Below are positions 1-7,849 of a DNA stretch of 54,457 nt, piece after piece. The stretch is from contig NZ_NMQT01000100.1 of NCBI RefSeq assembly GCF_002234405.1, forward strand, positions 1 through 54,457, given 5' to 3'. The stretch comes from Amycolatopsis thailandensis. Its GTDB lineage: Bacteria; Actinomycetota; Actinomycetes; Mycobacteriales; Pseudonocardiaceae. How positions within the stretch are numbered: position 1 is the stretch's first letter; each line of letters opens with the position of its first letter. The notes below the pieces were generated by a model. The model was not told the origin of the DNA and ran no database searches. It saw nothing but the letters and a program-made list of their open reading frames with translations. The position numbers and the translations under genes are program-made.

Positions 1-1
1 G

Positions 2-1096
2 CTCGGCCGCACCGCCGAAGCGGTCGCGCAGCTGGTCGACGAGGCCCGCTATCCGGTGGTGATCGTCGGCGGCCGGGCCCGGTCGGCGCGCGAGGAGCTG
101 ATCGCCGTCGCCGACGAGCTCGCGCTCCCGGTGTACAACGCGTTCCGCCGTCAGGACGCCTTCCCCGAGAACCACGCGCGCTACGCCGGCCATCTCGGCA
201 TCGGCATCCCCGCCCGGCAGCTCGACGCGCTGGAGCGCGCCGACCTCGTGCTCGCGCTGGGCACGCAGCTCGACGAGGTCACCACCCAGTCCTACCGCTA
301 TCCGACGCCGTCGCAGACGCTGGTGCTGGTCGGCACCGGGATCGAGCCGGCCCGGCGCGGCGGCCTGACCTTCCGGGTCGACTCCGAGGTCGAGCCGTTC
401 CTGCGCGAACTGCGTGACGTCGCCTCGCCACGGACGCGCCGCGCGTCGGCCGCGAACGCCGCCGTGCACACCTTCATGACGCCGCCCGACACCAGCGGCG
501 CGACCCGCGTCCACCCCGCCGACGTCATCCGCGCGGTGCGCAAGCTCGCGCCCGAAGACGCGATCGTGACCAGCGACGCGGGCAACTTCGCCCAGTTCAT
601 GCACCGCTACTGGTGTTTCACCGCGCCGCGCAGCCAGCTCGGCCCGAGCAACGCGGCGATGGGTTACGCGGTCCCCGCGGCGGTCGCGGCGAAACTCGCC
701 GAACCACGCCGCACGGTGATCGCGATGGTCGGCGACGGCGGCGCGCTGATGACCGGGCAGGAGATCGAGACCGCCGTCCGCTACCGCGTGCCGGTGACCG
801 TCCTGGTGTTCCAGAACGGACTCCACGGTCCGCTCGCCGTGCGCCAGGCGCGCAAGCACGGGCGGCTTTCGGGGGTCACCGTCCCCGTCACCGACTTCGC
901 GTCCTGGGCGCGCGGGCTCGGCGCCGCCGGATACACGGTGGACGACCGGGAGCAACTGGAGCCGATCATCGCGAGCGCGCTGGTCCGGCAACGGCCGTGC
1001 GTGATCGACATCAGGACGGATCCGGACGTGGTGACCCCGGACATCCGGCTGACGAGCCTGCTGGGCGCCGCGCGGCCGCAGCAGGGGCAGCAGTAA
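2..1096 (+). CDS. Thiamine-diphosphate-dependent enzyme, acetolactate synthase-like (5' end missing)
   Basis: The reading frame is open from base 2, so the gene starts outside the window; the GTG at 56 is only an internal codon. What remains is the central domain and the C-terminal pyrophosphate-binding domain of the acetolactate synthase/benzoylformate decarboxylase superfamily. The central part begins with VVIVGGRARS, and the diphosphate-binding motif GDGGALMTGQEIE lies near base 735, followed by the VLVFQN strand. Such cytosolic enzymes decarboxylate 2-oxo acids or condense the resulting aldehyde unit. The substrate cannot be read from this part. There is no regulatory-subunit gene downstream, which argues weakly against a biosynthetic IlvB. 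The family call is firm; the reaction is open. Confidence 0.8.
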   Translation, partial: LGRTAEAVAQLVDEARYPVVIVGGRARSAREELIAVADELALPVYNAFRRQDAFPENHARYAGHLGIGIPARQLDALERADLVLALGTQLDEVTTQSYRYPTPSQTLVLVGTGIEPARRGGLTFRVDSEVEPFLRELRDVASPRTRRASAANAAVHTFMTPPDTSGATRVHPADVIRAVRKLAPEDAIVTSDAGNFAQFMHRYWCFTAPRSQLGPSNAAMGYAVPAAVAAKLAEPRRTVIAMVGDGGALMTGQEIETAVRYRVPVTVLVFQNGLHGPLAVRQARKHGRLSGVTVPVTDFASWARGLGAAGYTVDDREQLEPIIASALVRQRPCVIDIRTDPDVVTPDIRLTSLLGAARPQQGQQ

Positions 1097-1341
1097 AGAC
1101 ACGGTTTTCTCAGGGGATACACAGAAACCCTTGTGGCGCCGCCTTCACCTGCTCCAAAAGGTGGGATCGAGATGACGACTCGGCCGACTTTCGGTCGCGG
1201 AGACCGGATTTTGTCGGTCGGCCGTGGCACAATCGCCGCAACACCGAGAGTCCGATATGGACCGGACGATCACCGGTGGGGTTGTTGGCACGCAGGGCGT
1301 CACGTCCTACTACGAGCATTGTGTTGACACTGGGAGAAAAC

Positions 1342-1512
1342 ATGGCTGACGAGACGAAGCCACAGGACAAGTCCGTTTCCGGCGTGGTGCCGGTGCTGTT
1401 CAGCGCGGACGCGGAGACCCACGACATCGCCGTCGTGGCCACGAACCGGGAGGCGTTGCGCCGTTCGCCGTTCGGCGCCGAGGTACCGTTGCGGGCGGCC
1501 AGCGGGGAATAG
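1342..1512 (+). CDS. Small hypothetical protein, 56 aa
   Basis: A 56-residue soluble protein starts at the ATG at 1342, with GGGAG at 1332-1336 as ribosome binding site. It has no membrane segment, signal peptide or cysteine. The N-terminus is charged (MADETKPQDK), the middle contains hydrophobic GVVPVLF, and the C-terminus is Arg-rich. I do not recognise the family. It stands alone between the thiamine-diphosphate enzyme and the cold-shock gene. A 245-bp gap lies upstream, where I see no convincing consensus promoter. Good ribosome binding site placement and GC-biased third positions make it a plausible real gene. Confidence 0.5.
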   Translation: MADETKPQDKSVSGVVPVLFSADAETHDIAVVATNREALRRSPFGAEVPLRAASGE

Positions 1513-1577
1513 CCCTGCCGCCGGGAGCCGCGCCGCCGGGTAGTACAGTGCTGCCGCGCACACAGGGGTGAAGGCGC

Positions 1578-1606
1578 TTGTCGGCCTGCGTGAGGTGTGC
1601 TTTACT
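1578..1606 (+). promoter_or_regulatory. Putative promoter of the first cold-shock gene
   Basis: TTGTCG at 1578-1583 and TTTACT at 1601-1606 are separated by 17 bases, a fair match to a housekeeping actinobacterial promoter. Transcription would start near 1613, giving a leader of about 150 bases before the cold-shock start codon. A long leader is usual for cold-shock genes. Confidence 0.4.
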
Positions 1607-1620
1607 GCTCCAGGTCTCGA

Positions 1621-1655
1621 TTTTTGTGTTCGTGTTGGTTCACGCTCGCAGAACT
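1621..1655 (+). promoter_or_regulatory. Conserved cold-shock leader element, copy 1
   Basis: This stretch lies in the untranslated leader about 106 bases before the start codon. It matches the leader of the second cold-shock gene (20470-20504) at 25 of 35 ungapped positions, with the core TTCACRCTCGCRGAACT at 15 of 17. The rest of the two leaders is much less alike, so this core is a candidate RNA thermosensor or cold-shock-protein binding element. Confidence 0.5.
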
Positions 1656-1761
1656 CAGCGGGCGTAGTGTCTCCTCGTGTTTCCGGGGAAGCAAACCGTC
1701 TGGTCATGACCCGGGCTGCCGACGTGGCTTCCTGTTTGTTTGTGTTGCATATGGAGATTTT

Positions 1762-1965
1762 ATGACTCAGGGCACTGTGAAGTGGTTCAACTCCGAGAAG
1801 GGGTTCGGCTTCATCACTCCCGACAACGGCGGCGGCGACGTCTTCGTGCACTACAGCGAGATCAAGGGCAACGGCTTCCGTACCCTCGAGGAGAACGCCC
1901 GCGTGGAGTTCGAGATCGGGCAGGGCGCGAAGGGTCCGCAGGCCACCTCGGTCACCGTGATCTGA
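1762..1965 (+). CDS. Cold-shock protein (CspA family), copy 1
   Basis: This 67-residue protein is a single cold-shock domain that binds single-stranded RNA and DNA and acts as an RNA chaperone in the cytosol. RNP1 (KGFGFI) and RNP2 (VFVHYSEI) are both intact, and the length is normal for actinobacterial CspA. The ATG at 1762 follows GGAG at 1753-1756. The gene is monocistronic, with a long leader carrying a conserved element and a strong terminator directly after it. A close paralogue is at 20623-20826; they differ mainly in the loop and the C-terminal end. Regulation is probably post-transcriptional through the leader, as in other csp genes; that part is inference. Confidence 0.93.
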   Translation: MTQGTVKWFNSEKGFGFITPDNGGGDVFVHYSEIKGNGFRTLEENARVEFEIGQGAKGPQATSVTVI

Positions 1966-1978
1966 TCCAGGTTTTCCA

Positions 1979-2021
1979 AGCAGGGCCGCCATCCCTTCGG
2001 GGAGGCGGCCCTGCTGCTTTT
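1979..2021 (+). terminator. Strong intrinsic terminator after the cold-shock gene
   Basis: A perfect 12-bp stem (arms 1979-1990 and 2004-2015) has a loop that itself folds as CCC-TTCG-GGG and is followed by GCTTTT. It lies 13 bases after the stop codon. Confidence 0.8.
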
Positions 2022-2170
2022 CACGGGGGCTTTCCCGGGGCCGCCGCCCGCCGAACTGACCAAAATGGCCGTGTTCGCACAGCGAGTCGCGATGCAACCT
2101 CGTGCAACTCTTTCTTTCGCGGCCCGGACGTCGTTTCCTTGTAGGGACTTGGCGCGGCAGCGGAGGACAT

Positions 2171-3052
2171 GTGGGCGAAGCGGTTGCGGGGATCGTGGCG
2201 AACCCCGCTTCGGAGCGTGACATCCAGAGCCTGCGCTCGGCACTCCGCGTGGCCGGGGTCGGCCGGGTGATGGTGTGGACCGAGGCGGGGAAGATCATCG
2301 GCACGGTCCGCCGGATGGTGGACGCGGGGGCGAGCGTGCTCATCTGCCTCGGCGACGACGGCCTGATGCGGGCCGCCGCGGCCGCGTGTGGCGACGTCCC
2401 GCTGCTCATGATGCCGACCGGGAGCACCGACGTGCTGCCCGAGCCCACCGTCGCCGGGCTCGCCGCCGGGCTGCTGGCCACCCACCAGGTGGACGCGGAC
2501 CTGGTCACGAACCGCGCGACCATCCTCGAAGTCGTCACGAAGGCACGCCGGGAGATCGCGCTCACCGACGTCAGCGTGTCCTCGGAGAGCCAGTGGGGCC
2601 CCGCCTCGCTGACCGAGCTGTACTGCACGTTCGCCGTCCCGGACGGGATCGGGCTCTCCAGCATCCCCGGGCGGCTGTGCCCCAGTCCTAAGTCCACTGT
2701 GGACGGTGTCGCGGTCTCGCTCGGGCCGGTCGACGAGACGCCGTACGTCGTGCAGGCGCCGATCGCGCCCGGCGAGGTCCGGTCGGTGGGTGTCCGGGGC
2801 TGGAGCGTGCTGCATCCCGGGGTCCGCGTCGACCTCCGCGCCGGCGGCGGTTCCATCGCGCTCGACGGTCAGCCGCACTTCGTGCTGAGGCCGGAAGAGA
2901 GCGCTTTCGTCGAGTTGAAGCCCGACGGCCCGTGGTGCGTCGACGTCCGCGCCGTGATGGCCGAGGCCACCAGGACCGGCCTGCTCCTCGGACGACGGCC
3001 GAAGGGCGCCTTTCCCGCGTCCCGCCTGGCGGACGCGCCCTTCTCCGGGTAA
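2171..3052 (+). CDS. AcoX-like ATP-NAD kinase family protein
   Basis: This 293-residue cytosolic protein resembles the AcoX branch of the ATP-NAD/diacylglycerol kinase superfamily. It opens with GIVANPASERDI, has the kinase glycine motif GDDG at 61-64, and the PTGST motif at 82-86. The C-terminal half is a beta-rich domain. AcoX is encoded in acetoin catabolic loci but its reaction is poorly defined. The GTG at 2171 is chosen because GGAGG precedes it at 2162-2166 and the protein then begins directly with the family's first strand; another GTG lies at 2102. The GAF-domain regulator of AcoR type follows 81 bases later. No acetoin dehydrogenase genes are present here, so the substrate is unknown. 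Confidence 0.75.
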   Translation: MGEAVAGIVANPASERDIQSLRSALRVAGVGRVMVWTEAGKIIGTVRRMVDAGASVLICLGDDGLMRAAAAACGDVPLLMMPTGSTDVLPEPTVAGLAAGLLATHQVDADLVTNRATILEVVTKARREIALTDVSVSSESQWGPASLTELYCTFAVPDGIGLSSIPGRLCPSPKSTVDGVAVSLGPVDETPYVVQAPIAPGEVRSVGVRGWSVLHPGVRVDLRAGGGSIALDGQPHFVLRPEESAFVELKPDGPWCVDVRAVMAEATRTGLLLGRRPKGAFPASRLADAPFSG

Positions 3053-3133
3053 ACCTCGCCCAGGTCACAGAGCCCTTCCGCGCGCCGGGATCCCCAGGCA
3101 CACTGGCCGGAACGGACCAAGGGAGTAGGCCAG

Positions 3134-4387
3134 GTGCAGCTGGAGGCGGCGTTGCCGGTCGGCGCGGATCCGCGGCGGCACGCGCTCGCCCTCGCGAAGG
3201 TGCACGAGGCCGCCCTCGCCGGGGCCACCCTCCCGAGTCACCCGCGCGCGGTCATCGGCGCGTCCTGGCGGCGCATGCGCCGTCTCGGCCTGGACCCGGA
3301 TCGCGGCGCCCCCGTGCCCGCGCTCACCCCGGAACAGCTGGAGACCCGCCGTCGCCAGAGCGGTCTCGCCGCCGTCCTGCCCACCCTGCGTGGTGGTCTG
3401 ATCAGTCTCGCCGAGCAGTCCGCGCACATCATGGCCGTCGTCGACGCCGACGGCCGCGTCCTCTGGCGCGACGGCAGCACCGCGGTCCGCCGCCGCGCCG
3501 ACGCGCTCGGATTCGTCGAAGGCGTCGACTGGCACGAGAACTCCGCCGGTACCAACGCCATCGGGACGGCGCTGGTCGCCCGGCATCCGGTCCAGGTCTA
3601 TTCCGCCGAGCACTACGTCCGTAACCAGCACGACTGGACCTGCGCCGCCGCGCCGCTGCACGATCCGCGGGACGGCAGGCTCCTCGGCGCCGTCGACCTC
3701 TCCGGCCCGGCCTCCACCGTGCACCCGACGACGCTGGCTCTGGTCGACGCGGTCGCGAAACTCGCCGAAGCGCAGCTGCGCACCACCCATCTCTCGGAAC
3801 TCGAACGGCTGCGCGGGCTGGCTTCGCCCCTGCTCACCAAGCTGAAGGGCCGGGCGGTCATCGCCGACCCGCACGGCTGGGTCGCCGCCTCGGCGGGTTT
3901 CGTCCCGGTCGGCCGGATCGCGCTGCCGAACGACGCGACCGCGGGCCGGACCTGGCTGCCCACCTACGGGAACTGCCTGCTGGAACCGTTGCCCGGTGGT
4001 TGGCTCGTCCGGGTCGCCGACGAGGAGGACGCGCCGCCGACCCGCGTCGTCCTCGACCTGAAGTCGTCGCGGGAGAGCACGCTGCACGTCTCGGGCGCGG
4101 CGGGCACCTGGTCGCATCGGCTGAGCCCGCGCCACGCGGAGATGCTGTACGTCCTCGCGCTCCACCGGGAAGGGCGGTCGGCGTCGGAACTGTCGTTCGA
4201 CCTCTTCGGCGACGCCGGCCGCACCGTCACCGTCCGCGCGGAGATGTCCAGGATGAGGCGGCATTTCGGCGGGATCCTGCTGGCCAGGCCGTACCGGTTC
4301 GACGACGGCGTCGAGGTCGTCGTCGAGCGGCCCGCCGACGGTGGCGAGGTCCTCCCGTACTCCGTCGCGCCCGCCGTCCGCGCCTGA
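3134..4387 (+). CDS. GAF-domain transcriptional regulator, AcoR-like without the AAA+ module
   Basis: This 417-residue regulator has the N-terminal and GAF regions typical of AcoR, including the WHENSAGTNAIGTAL signature near residue 135. It lacks the sigma-54 AAA+ domain of classical AcoR. Instead it has a second sensory region and a C-terminal winged-helix segment, roughly residues 325-395, with SASELSFDLFGD as likely recognition part. This short form is common in actinobacteria, where it controls alcohol or aldehyde oxidation genes. The GTG at 3134 has GGGAG at 3121-3125. It follows the AcoX-like gene on the same strand, and the pair probably works together. Its ligand is unknown. Confidence 0.8.
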   Translation: MQLEAALPVGADPRRHALALAKVHEAALAGATLPSHPRAVIGASWRRMRRLGLDPDRGAPVPALTPEQLETRRRQSGLAAVLPTLRGGLISLAEQSAHIMAVVDADGRVLWRDGSTAVRRRADALGFVEGVDWHENSAGTNAIGTALVARHPVQVYSAEHYVRNQHDWTCAAAPLHDPRDGRLLGAVDLSGPASTVHPTTLALVDAVAKLAEAQLRTTHLSELERLRGLASPLLTKLKGRAVIADPHGWVAASAGFVPVGRIALPNDATAGRTWLPTYGNCLLEPLPGGWLVRVADEEDAPPTRVVLDLKSSRESTLHVSGAAGTWSHRLSPRHAEMLYVLALHREGRSASELSFDLFGDAGRTVTVRAEMSRMRRHFGGILLARPYRFDDGVEVVVERPADGGEVLPYSVAPAVRA

Positions 4388-4454
4388 ACCTCCACCCCCG
4401 GTTCAACCCGGCGACGGTCCCGGTCCACCCCTTGGCGTGCCTAACGTCCGGGCC

Positions 4455-4577
4455 ATGGGAAAAATGAACGTGAAAGGCCTGTTGGGGCTGGTAGTGATAG
4501 GTGTCGTCGTCCTGCTGGGGTTCCTGGCGTACCGCCTGATCCTGGTCGAGATGATCACGCGGCTGAGCGATCACTGA
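4455..4577 (+). CDS. Small single-span membrane protein (40 aa) upstream of a sensor kinase
   Basis: A 40-residue protein with a short basic N-terminus, one membrane helix (GLLGLVVIGVVVLLGFLAY) and a short polar tail. It ends 8 bases before the start codon of the histidine kinase, so the two are probably cotranscribed. TAACGT at 4442-4447 lies 7 bases before the ATG, the usual spacing of a -10 box for a leaderless transcript. A second ATG at 4464 is also possible. The position suggests a small membrane regulator or accessory of the kinase, but no family is recognised. Confidence 0.5.
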   Translation: MGKMNVKGLLGLVVIGVVVLLGFLAYRLILVEMITRLSDH

Positions 4578-4585
4578 GGGAGCAC

Positions 4586-5713
4586 ATGGGGAAGCGTGAA
4601 AGGCCGCTGCTGCCGGACACGATCGCGCCGAGCTGGCTGGTCGTCCAGCTGCTCGGCACGGCCGCGGTCGTGGTGGTGCTGCTGACCGCACGCGAGTCCA
4701 GTGCGTGGATCTGGACGGCGTACGGCGTCTGCGGGGCCTGCTGGCTGGGCTTCGTGGCGGCCTCTCCGCGCTTTCCCCGGGTGGCGACCGTCCTGCTCGC
4801 GGTGGCGAGCGTCGCGCCGTCGATCGCGCTCGGCTGGGCGGAGGACTCCTCCGCCATCGTGCTGGCGGTGGTCACGGTCAGCCGGTTCGCCACCCTCACC
4901 GAGCCGTCGGTGGCCGCCATCCTGGGGGTGGTGGGGCTCGACGCGAGCCTCGCGGCGGTCACCGGCCTGGTCGCGGGCGCGTCCGAACCGCTCGTGTTCG
5001 GCAACGTCGGCGTGCTGCTCGTGCTGATGCTGCTGGGGTTGAACCGGCGGCAGTACGAGGTGCAGGCGGCGCAGGCGGCCGCGCTGCTGGAACAGACCAA
5101 ACTGGCGCAGAGCGAACACGCGCGGGCGGCCGCGCTCGACGAGCGCACGCGCATCGCCAGGGAGATCCACGACGTCCTCGCGCATTCGCTGGGAGCGCTG
5201 GGAATCCACCTGGAGGTCGCCGAGGCCCTGCTGGCCGAGAAGTCCGATGTGGACGGTGCGCTCGGCAGGGTCCGGTTGTCCCGCCGGCTGGCGGCGGACG
5301 GGCTCGCCGAGGCGCGGGACGCCGTCGCCGCCTTGCGCAGTGACGTCCCGTCGCTGGCCGAAGCCTTGCGTCAGCTGGCGAACGCGCACCACGCCGGGGT
5401 GTCCTACGAGGTTTCGGGGGAGCAGCGGCCGTTGCCGTCCGCCCAGGTGGTCTCGCTGGTGGGGGTCGCACGGGAGGCGTTGACCAACGCGGCGAAACAC
5501 GCGTCCGGGCGGCCGGTGTCGCTCCGACTGATCTTCACCCCATCGGAGGTCCGCTTGCGGGTGTGGAACGAACTCGGCGACGTCGTCCGATCGGAGGAAA
5601 CCGGCGGTTTCGGGCTCACCGGGATGAGGGAGCGGCTCGCGCTCGCCGGTGGCACGCTGACCGCGGGCCCGGACGGCGGGCGCTGGACGGTGGAGGCGGT
5701 GGTGCGGGCGTGA
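4586..5713 (+). CDS. Sensor histidine kinase, NarL/DesK class
   Basis: This 375-residue inner-membrane kinase has about five to six membrane segments in residues 8-155, with hardly any extracytoplasmic domain. It therefore probably senses a membrane or intramembrane signal. A short coiled coil leads into a HisKA_3 domain with phosphoacceptor His195 in REIHDVLAHSLG. The ATPase domain has the N-box EALTNAAKHA and the G-box GGFGLTGMRER. The ATG at 4586 follows GAGGGAG. Its stop overlaps the response regulator start by four bases (GTGA), so the two are translationally coupled. The signal is not known. Confidence 0.9.
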   Translation: MGKRERPLLPDTIAPSWLVVQLLGTAAVVVVLLTARESSAWIWTAYGVCGACWLGFVAASPRFPRVATVLLAVASVAPSIALGWAEDSSAIVLAVVTVSRFATLTEPSVAAILGVVGLDASLAAVTGLVAGASEPLVFGNVGVLLVLMLLGLNRRQYEVQAAQAAALLEQTKLAQSEHARAAALDERTRIAREIHDVLAHSLGALGIHLEVAEALLAEKSDVDGALGRVRLSRRLAADGLAEARDAVAALRSDVPSLAEALRQLANAHHAGVSYEVSGEQRPLPSAQVVSLVGVAREALTNAAKHASGRPVSLRLIFTPSEVRLRVWNELGDVVRSEETGGFGLTGMRERLALAGGTLTAGPDGGRWTVEAVVRA

Positions 5714-6348
5714 TCCGGGTGGTCGTGGTCGATGACCAGCAGGTGATGCGCGAGGGGCTCGTCGCGTTGCTCGGGCTGATCGACGGTGTCGAGGTCGCCG
5801 GTTCGGCGGGCGATGGACGGCAGGCGCTCGACCTGCTCCGTCACACCGCGGCCGACGTCGTGCTGATGGACCTGCGCATGCCCGTACTGGACGTGGTGGC
5901 CGCGACCAGGCTGCTCAAACGCGATCACCCGGAGATCGCCGTCGTCGTCCTCACGACGTACGCCGACGACGCGTCGATCGCCGACGCGTTGCGCGCCGGA
6001 GCCCGCGGCTACCTGACGAAGGACGCCGGCCGCGCCGAGATCGGGGCGGCCGTCCGCTCCGCCGCCAACGGGCAGGCGATCTTCGCCGCCGAAGTCTCCG
6101 ACAGACTCGTCGCCGCACTCGAATCGAGAACGGTCACCCGGGCCAAGACCGGATTCCCGGACGGCCTCACCGCCCGCGAAGCGGAAGTGCTCGGCCTCAT
6201 CGCGCGCGGGTTGTCCAATCCGGAAATCGCCGCCGAGCTGTTCATCGGCGAAGCCACCGTGAAAAGCCACATCAATCACGCTTTCGCCAAGATCGGTGTG
6301 CGCAATCGTGCGGAGGCCGTGCGATACGGCCTGGAAAAAGGCCTCTGA
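5710..6348 (+). CDS. Response regulator, NarL/LuxR family
   Basis: This 212-residue DNA-binding regulator begins with a receiver domain (VVVVDDQQVMREGL) carrying phosphoacceptor Asp54 in MDLRMP and the switch Thr/Lys pair in LTTYADD and LTKDA. A LuxR-type helix-turn-helix follows at about residues 152-205 (LTAREAEVLGLIARGLSN, then GEATVKSHINHAFAKIG). The GTG at 5710 overlaps the kinase stop. It is the cognate partner of the kinase. Targets are unknown; the small membrane protein upstream is a possible member of the same unit. Confidence 0.92.
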   Translation: MIRVVVVDDQQVMREGLVALLGLIDGVEVAGSAGDGRQALDLLRHTAADVVLMDLRMPVLDVVAATRLLKRDHPEIAVVVLTTYADDASIADALRAGARGYLTKDAGRAEIGAAVRSAANGQAIFAAEVSDRLVAALESRTVTRAKTGFPDGLTAREAEVLGLIARGLSNPEIAAELFIGEATVKSHINHAFAKIGVRNRAEAVRYGLEKGL

Positions 6349-6454
6349 CCCAGGCGGGAGATCACGTGCCGATGACACACGCCGGTGTCACTGGCTGCGC
6401 CGATCCCGACTCGGATACCTTCTTTGCGGGTAGAGCCAATGGGGAGGATCGGCG

Positions 6455-7849
6455 ATGACGAGCACTGTGACCCGGCCGGGGCCGCCGGGCAGCCCCGCGC
6501 CGCCCCCTGCGCCGGAAGGCCGCAGCGGGATCGCCGGGCTGCTCGAACTGCCGGGGAACGGGGTCCGCGCGATCATCCGGTCCGCGGCGACCACGCCGGG
6601 CAGGCTTTCGGTCATCGCGATCGGGCTCGTCCTGCTGTCCCTGGTCGCGGGCCTGTTCGGCGCGCTCGCGGCGCAGGACAAGAAGGACACGATCAACGGC
6701 CTGATCGACCACCGCGAACCCCTCGCGGCCGCCGCGCAGCAGGTCTATCGCGCGCTCTCGGACGCGGACGCGACAGCGGCCAGCTCGTTCCTCTCGATCG
6801 GCACCGAGCCGCTCCCGATGCGCCAGCGGTACGAACGCGACGTCGCGGAGGCCGGTGCGGCGCTGGCGAAGGCGGCGTCGGACTCTTCCGGTGTCGACGA
6901 AGCGGCCGAGCAGATCAACACCCTCGGCCGTGAGATCCCTGTCTACACAGGACTGATCGAGACGGCGCGCACCTACAACCGGCAGGGTTATCCCGTCGGT
7001 GCCTCGTATCTGCGTGAAGCCTCCGAACTGATGCGGGCGAAAATCCTTCCCGCCGCACAGGATCTGTACCGCATCGACACCGACCGGCTCGCCGCCGAAC
7101 AGGACGACGCGACCGGATTTCCTTGGCTGGCAACGGCTTTGCTGCTCGCCCTGCTCGCCGCGCTGATCGTCACGCAGGTGCATCTGACCCGGAAGACCAA
7201 CCGGTTGCTGAACGTCGGGCTCGTCGCCGCGTCGGTGTCGGTGGTGGTCGCCCTGCTGTGGGGCGCGGTGGCGCTGATCGTGCAGAGCAGCCTCGTCGGC
7301 AGCGGCGAGGAAGACGGCTCGCACCAGGTCGACGTCCTCGTCCGCGCCCGGATCGCGGCTTTGCAGGCACGAGCCGACGAAACGCTGACCCTCGTCGCCC
7401 GCGGCGACGGCGCGGCGTACGAAAAGGACTTCGGCGATCTCGCCGCGCAACTCGGCGGGTCGGACGGCCAGGGCGGCCTGCTGGGCGAGGCCCGCGGTCT
7501 CGCGGCGGGCGGTGTGGCCGCGGACAAGGTGGACGCGTCCATCCAAGCGGCGTCGGCGTGGTTCAAGGCGCACCGCGAAGTGCGGCGCCTGGACGACGAC
7601 GGCTTCTACCAGGACGCCGTCGACACGGCCATCCGTGACGACAAGAAGGACGGCGCGGCCGGGGCGTTCCTGCGGCTCGACGAGAACCTGGTGGCCGCGA
7701 TCAACGTGGGACGACAGGAATTCCTCGACGACACCCGCGGCGGCGAACGCGCGCTGACCCTGCTCGCGCCGGGGATCGCGGTGCTGGCGTTGATCGCGGC
7801 GGCGGGGTCCGCGTTGGGGATCCGTGAACGGCTGAGGGAGTACCGGTGA
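6455..7849 (+). CDS. glnX: GlnX-like membrane sensor of the PknG pathway
   Basis: This 464-residue protein has four predicted membrane helices (about 49-71, 221-242, 253-276 and 434-456) and two helical extracytoplasmic domains, matching mycobacterial GlnX (Rv0412c type). In mycobacteria GlnX receives the signal from the amino-acid-binding lipoprotein GlnH and passes it to the kinase PknG. The ATG at 6455 has GGGGAGG at 6441-6447. The stop overlaps the glnH start (TGATG). A small palindrome, TGACAC/GTGTCA at 6373-6390, lies in the upstream gap and may be a terminator of the response regulator gene or an operator. The assignment rests on topology plus the glnH neighbour and a pknG gene 3.5 kb downstream. 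Confidence 0.82.
   Translation: MTSTVTRPGPPGSPAPPPAPEGRSGIAGLLELPGNGVRAIIRSAATTPGRLSVIAIGLVLLSLVAGLFGALAAQDKKDTINGLIDHREPLAAAAQQVYRALSDADATAASSFLSIGTEPLPMRQRYERDVAEAGAALAKAASDSSGVDEAAEQINTLGREIPVYTGLIETARTYNRQGYPVGASYLREASELMRAKILPAAQDLYRIDTDRLAAEQDDATGFPWLATALLLALLAALIVTQVHLTRKTNRLLNVGLVAASVSVVVALLWGAVALIVQSSLVGSGEEDGSHQVDVLVRARIAALQARADETLTLVARGDGAAYEKDFGDLAAQLGGSDGQGGLLGEARGLAAGGVAADKVDASIQAASAWFKAHREVRRLDDDGFYQDAVDTAIRDDKKDGAAGAFLRLDENLVAAINVGRQEFLDDTRGGERALTLLAPGIAVLALIAAAGSALGIRERLREYR

Noticed and set aside
1300..2856. 518-codon minus-strand frame across the first cold-shock gene
   Set aside because: It runs through a cold-shock gene, its terminator and the AcoX-like gene; Ser/Arg/Pro composition only.
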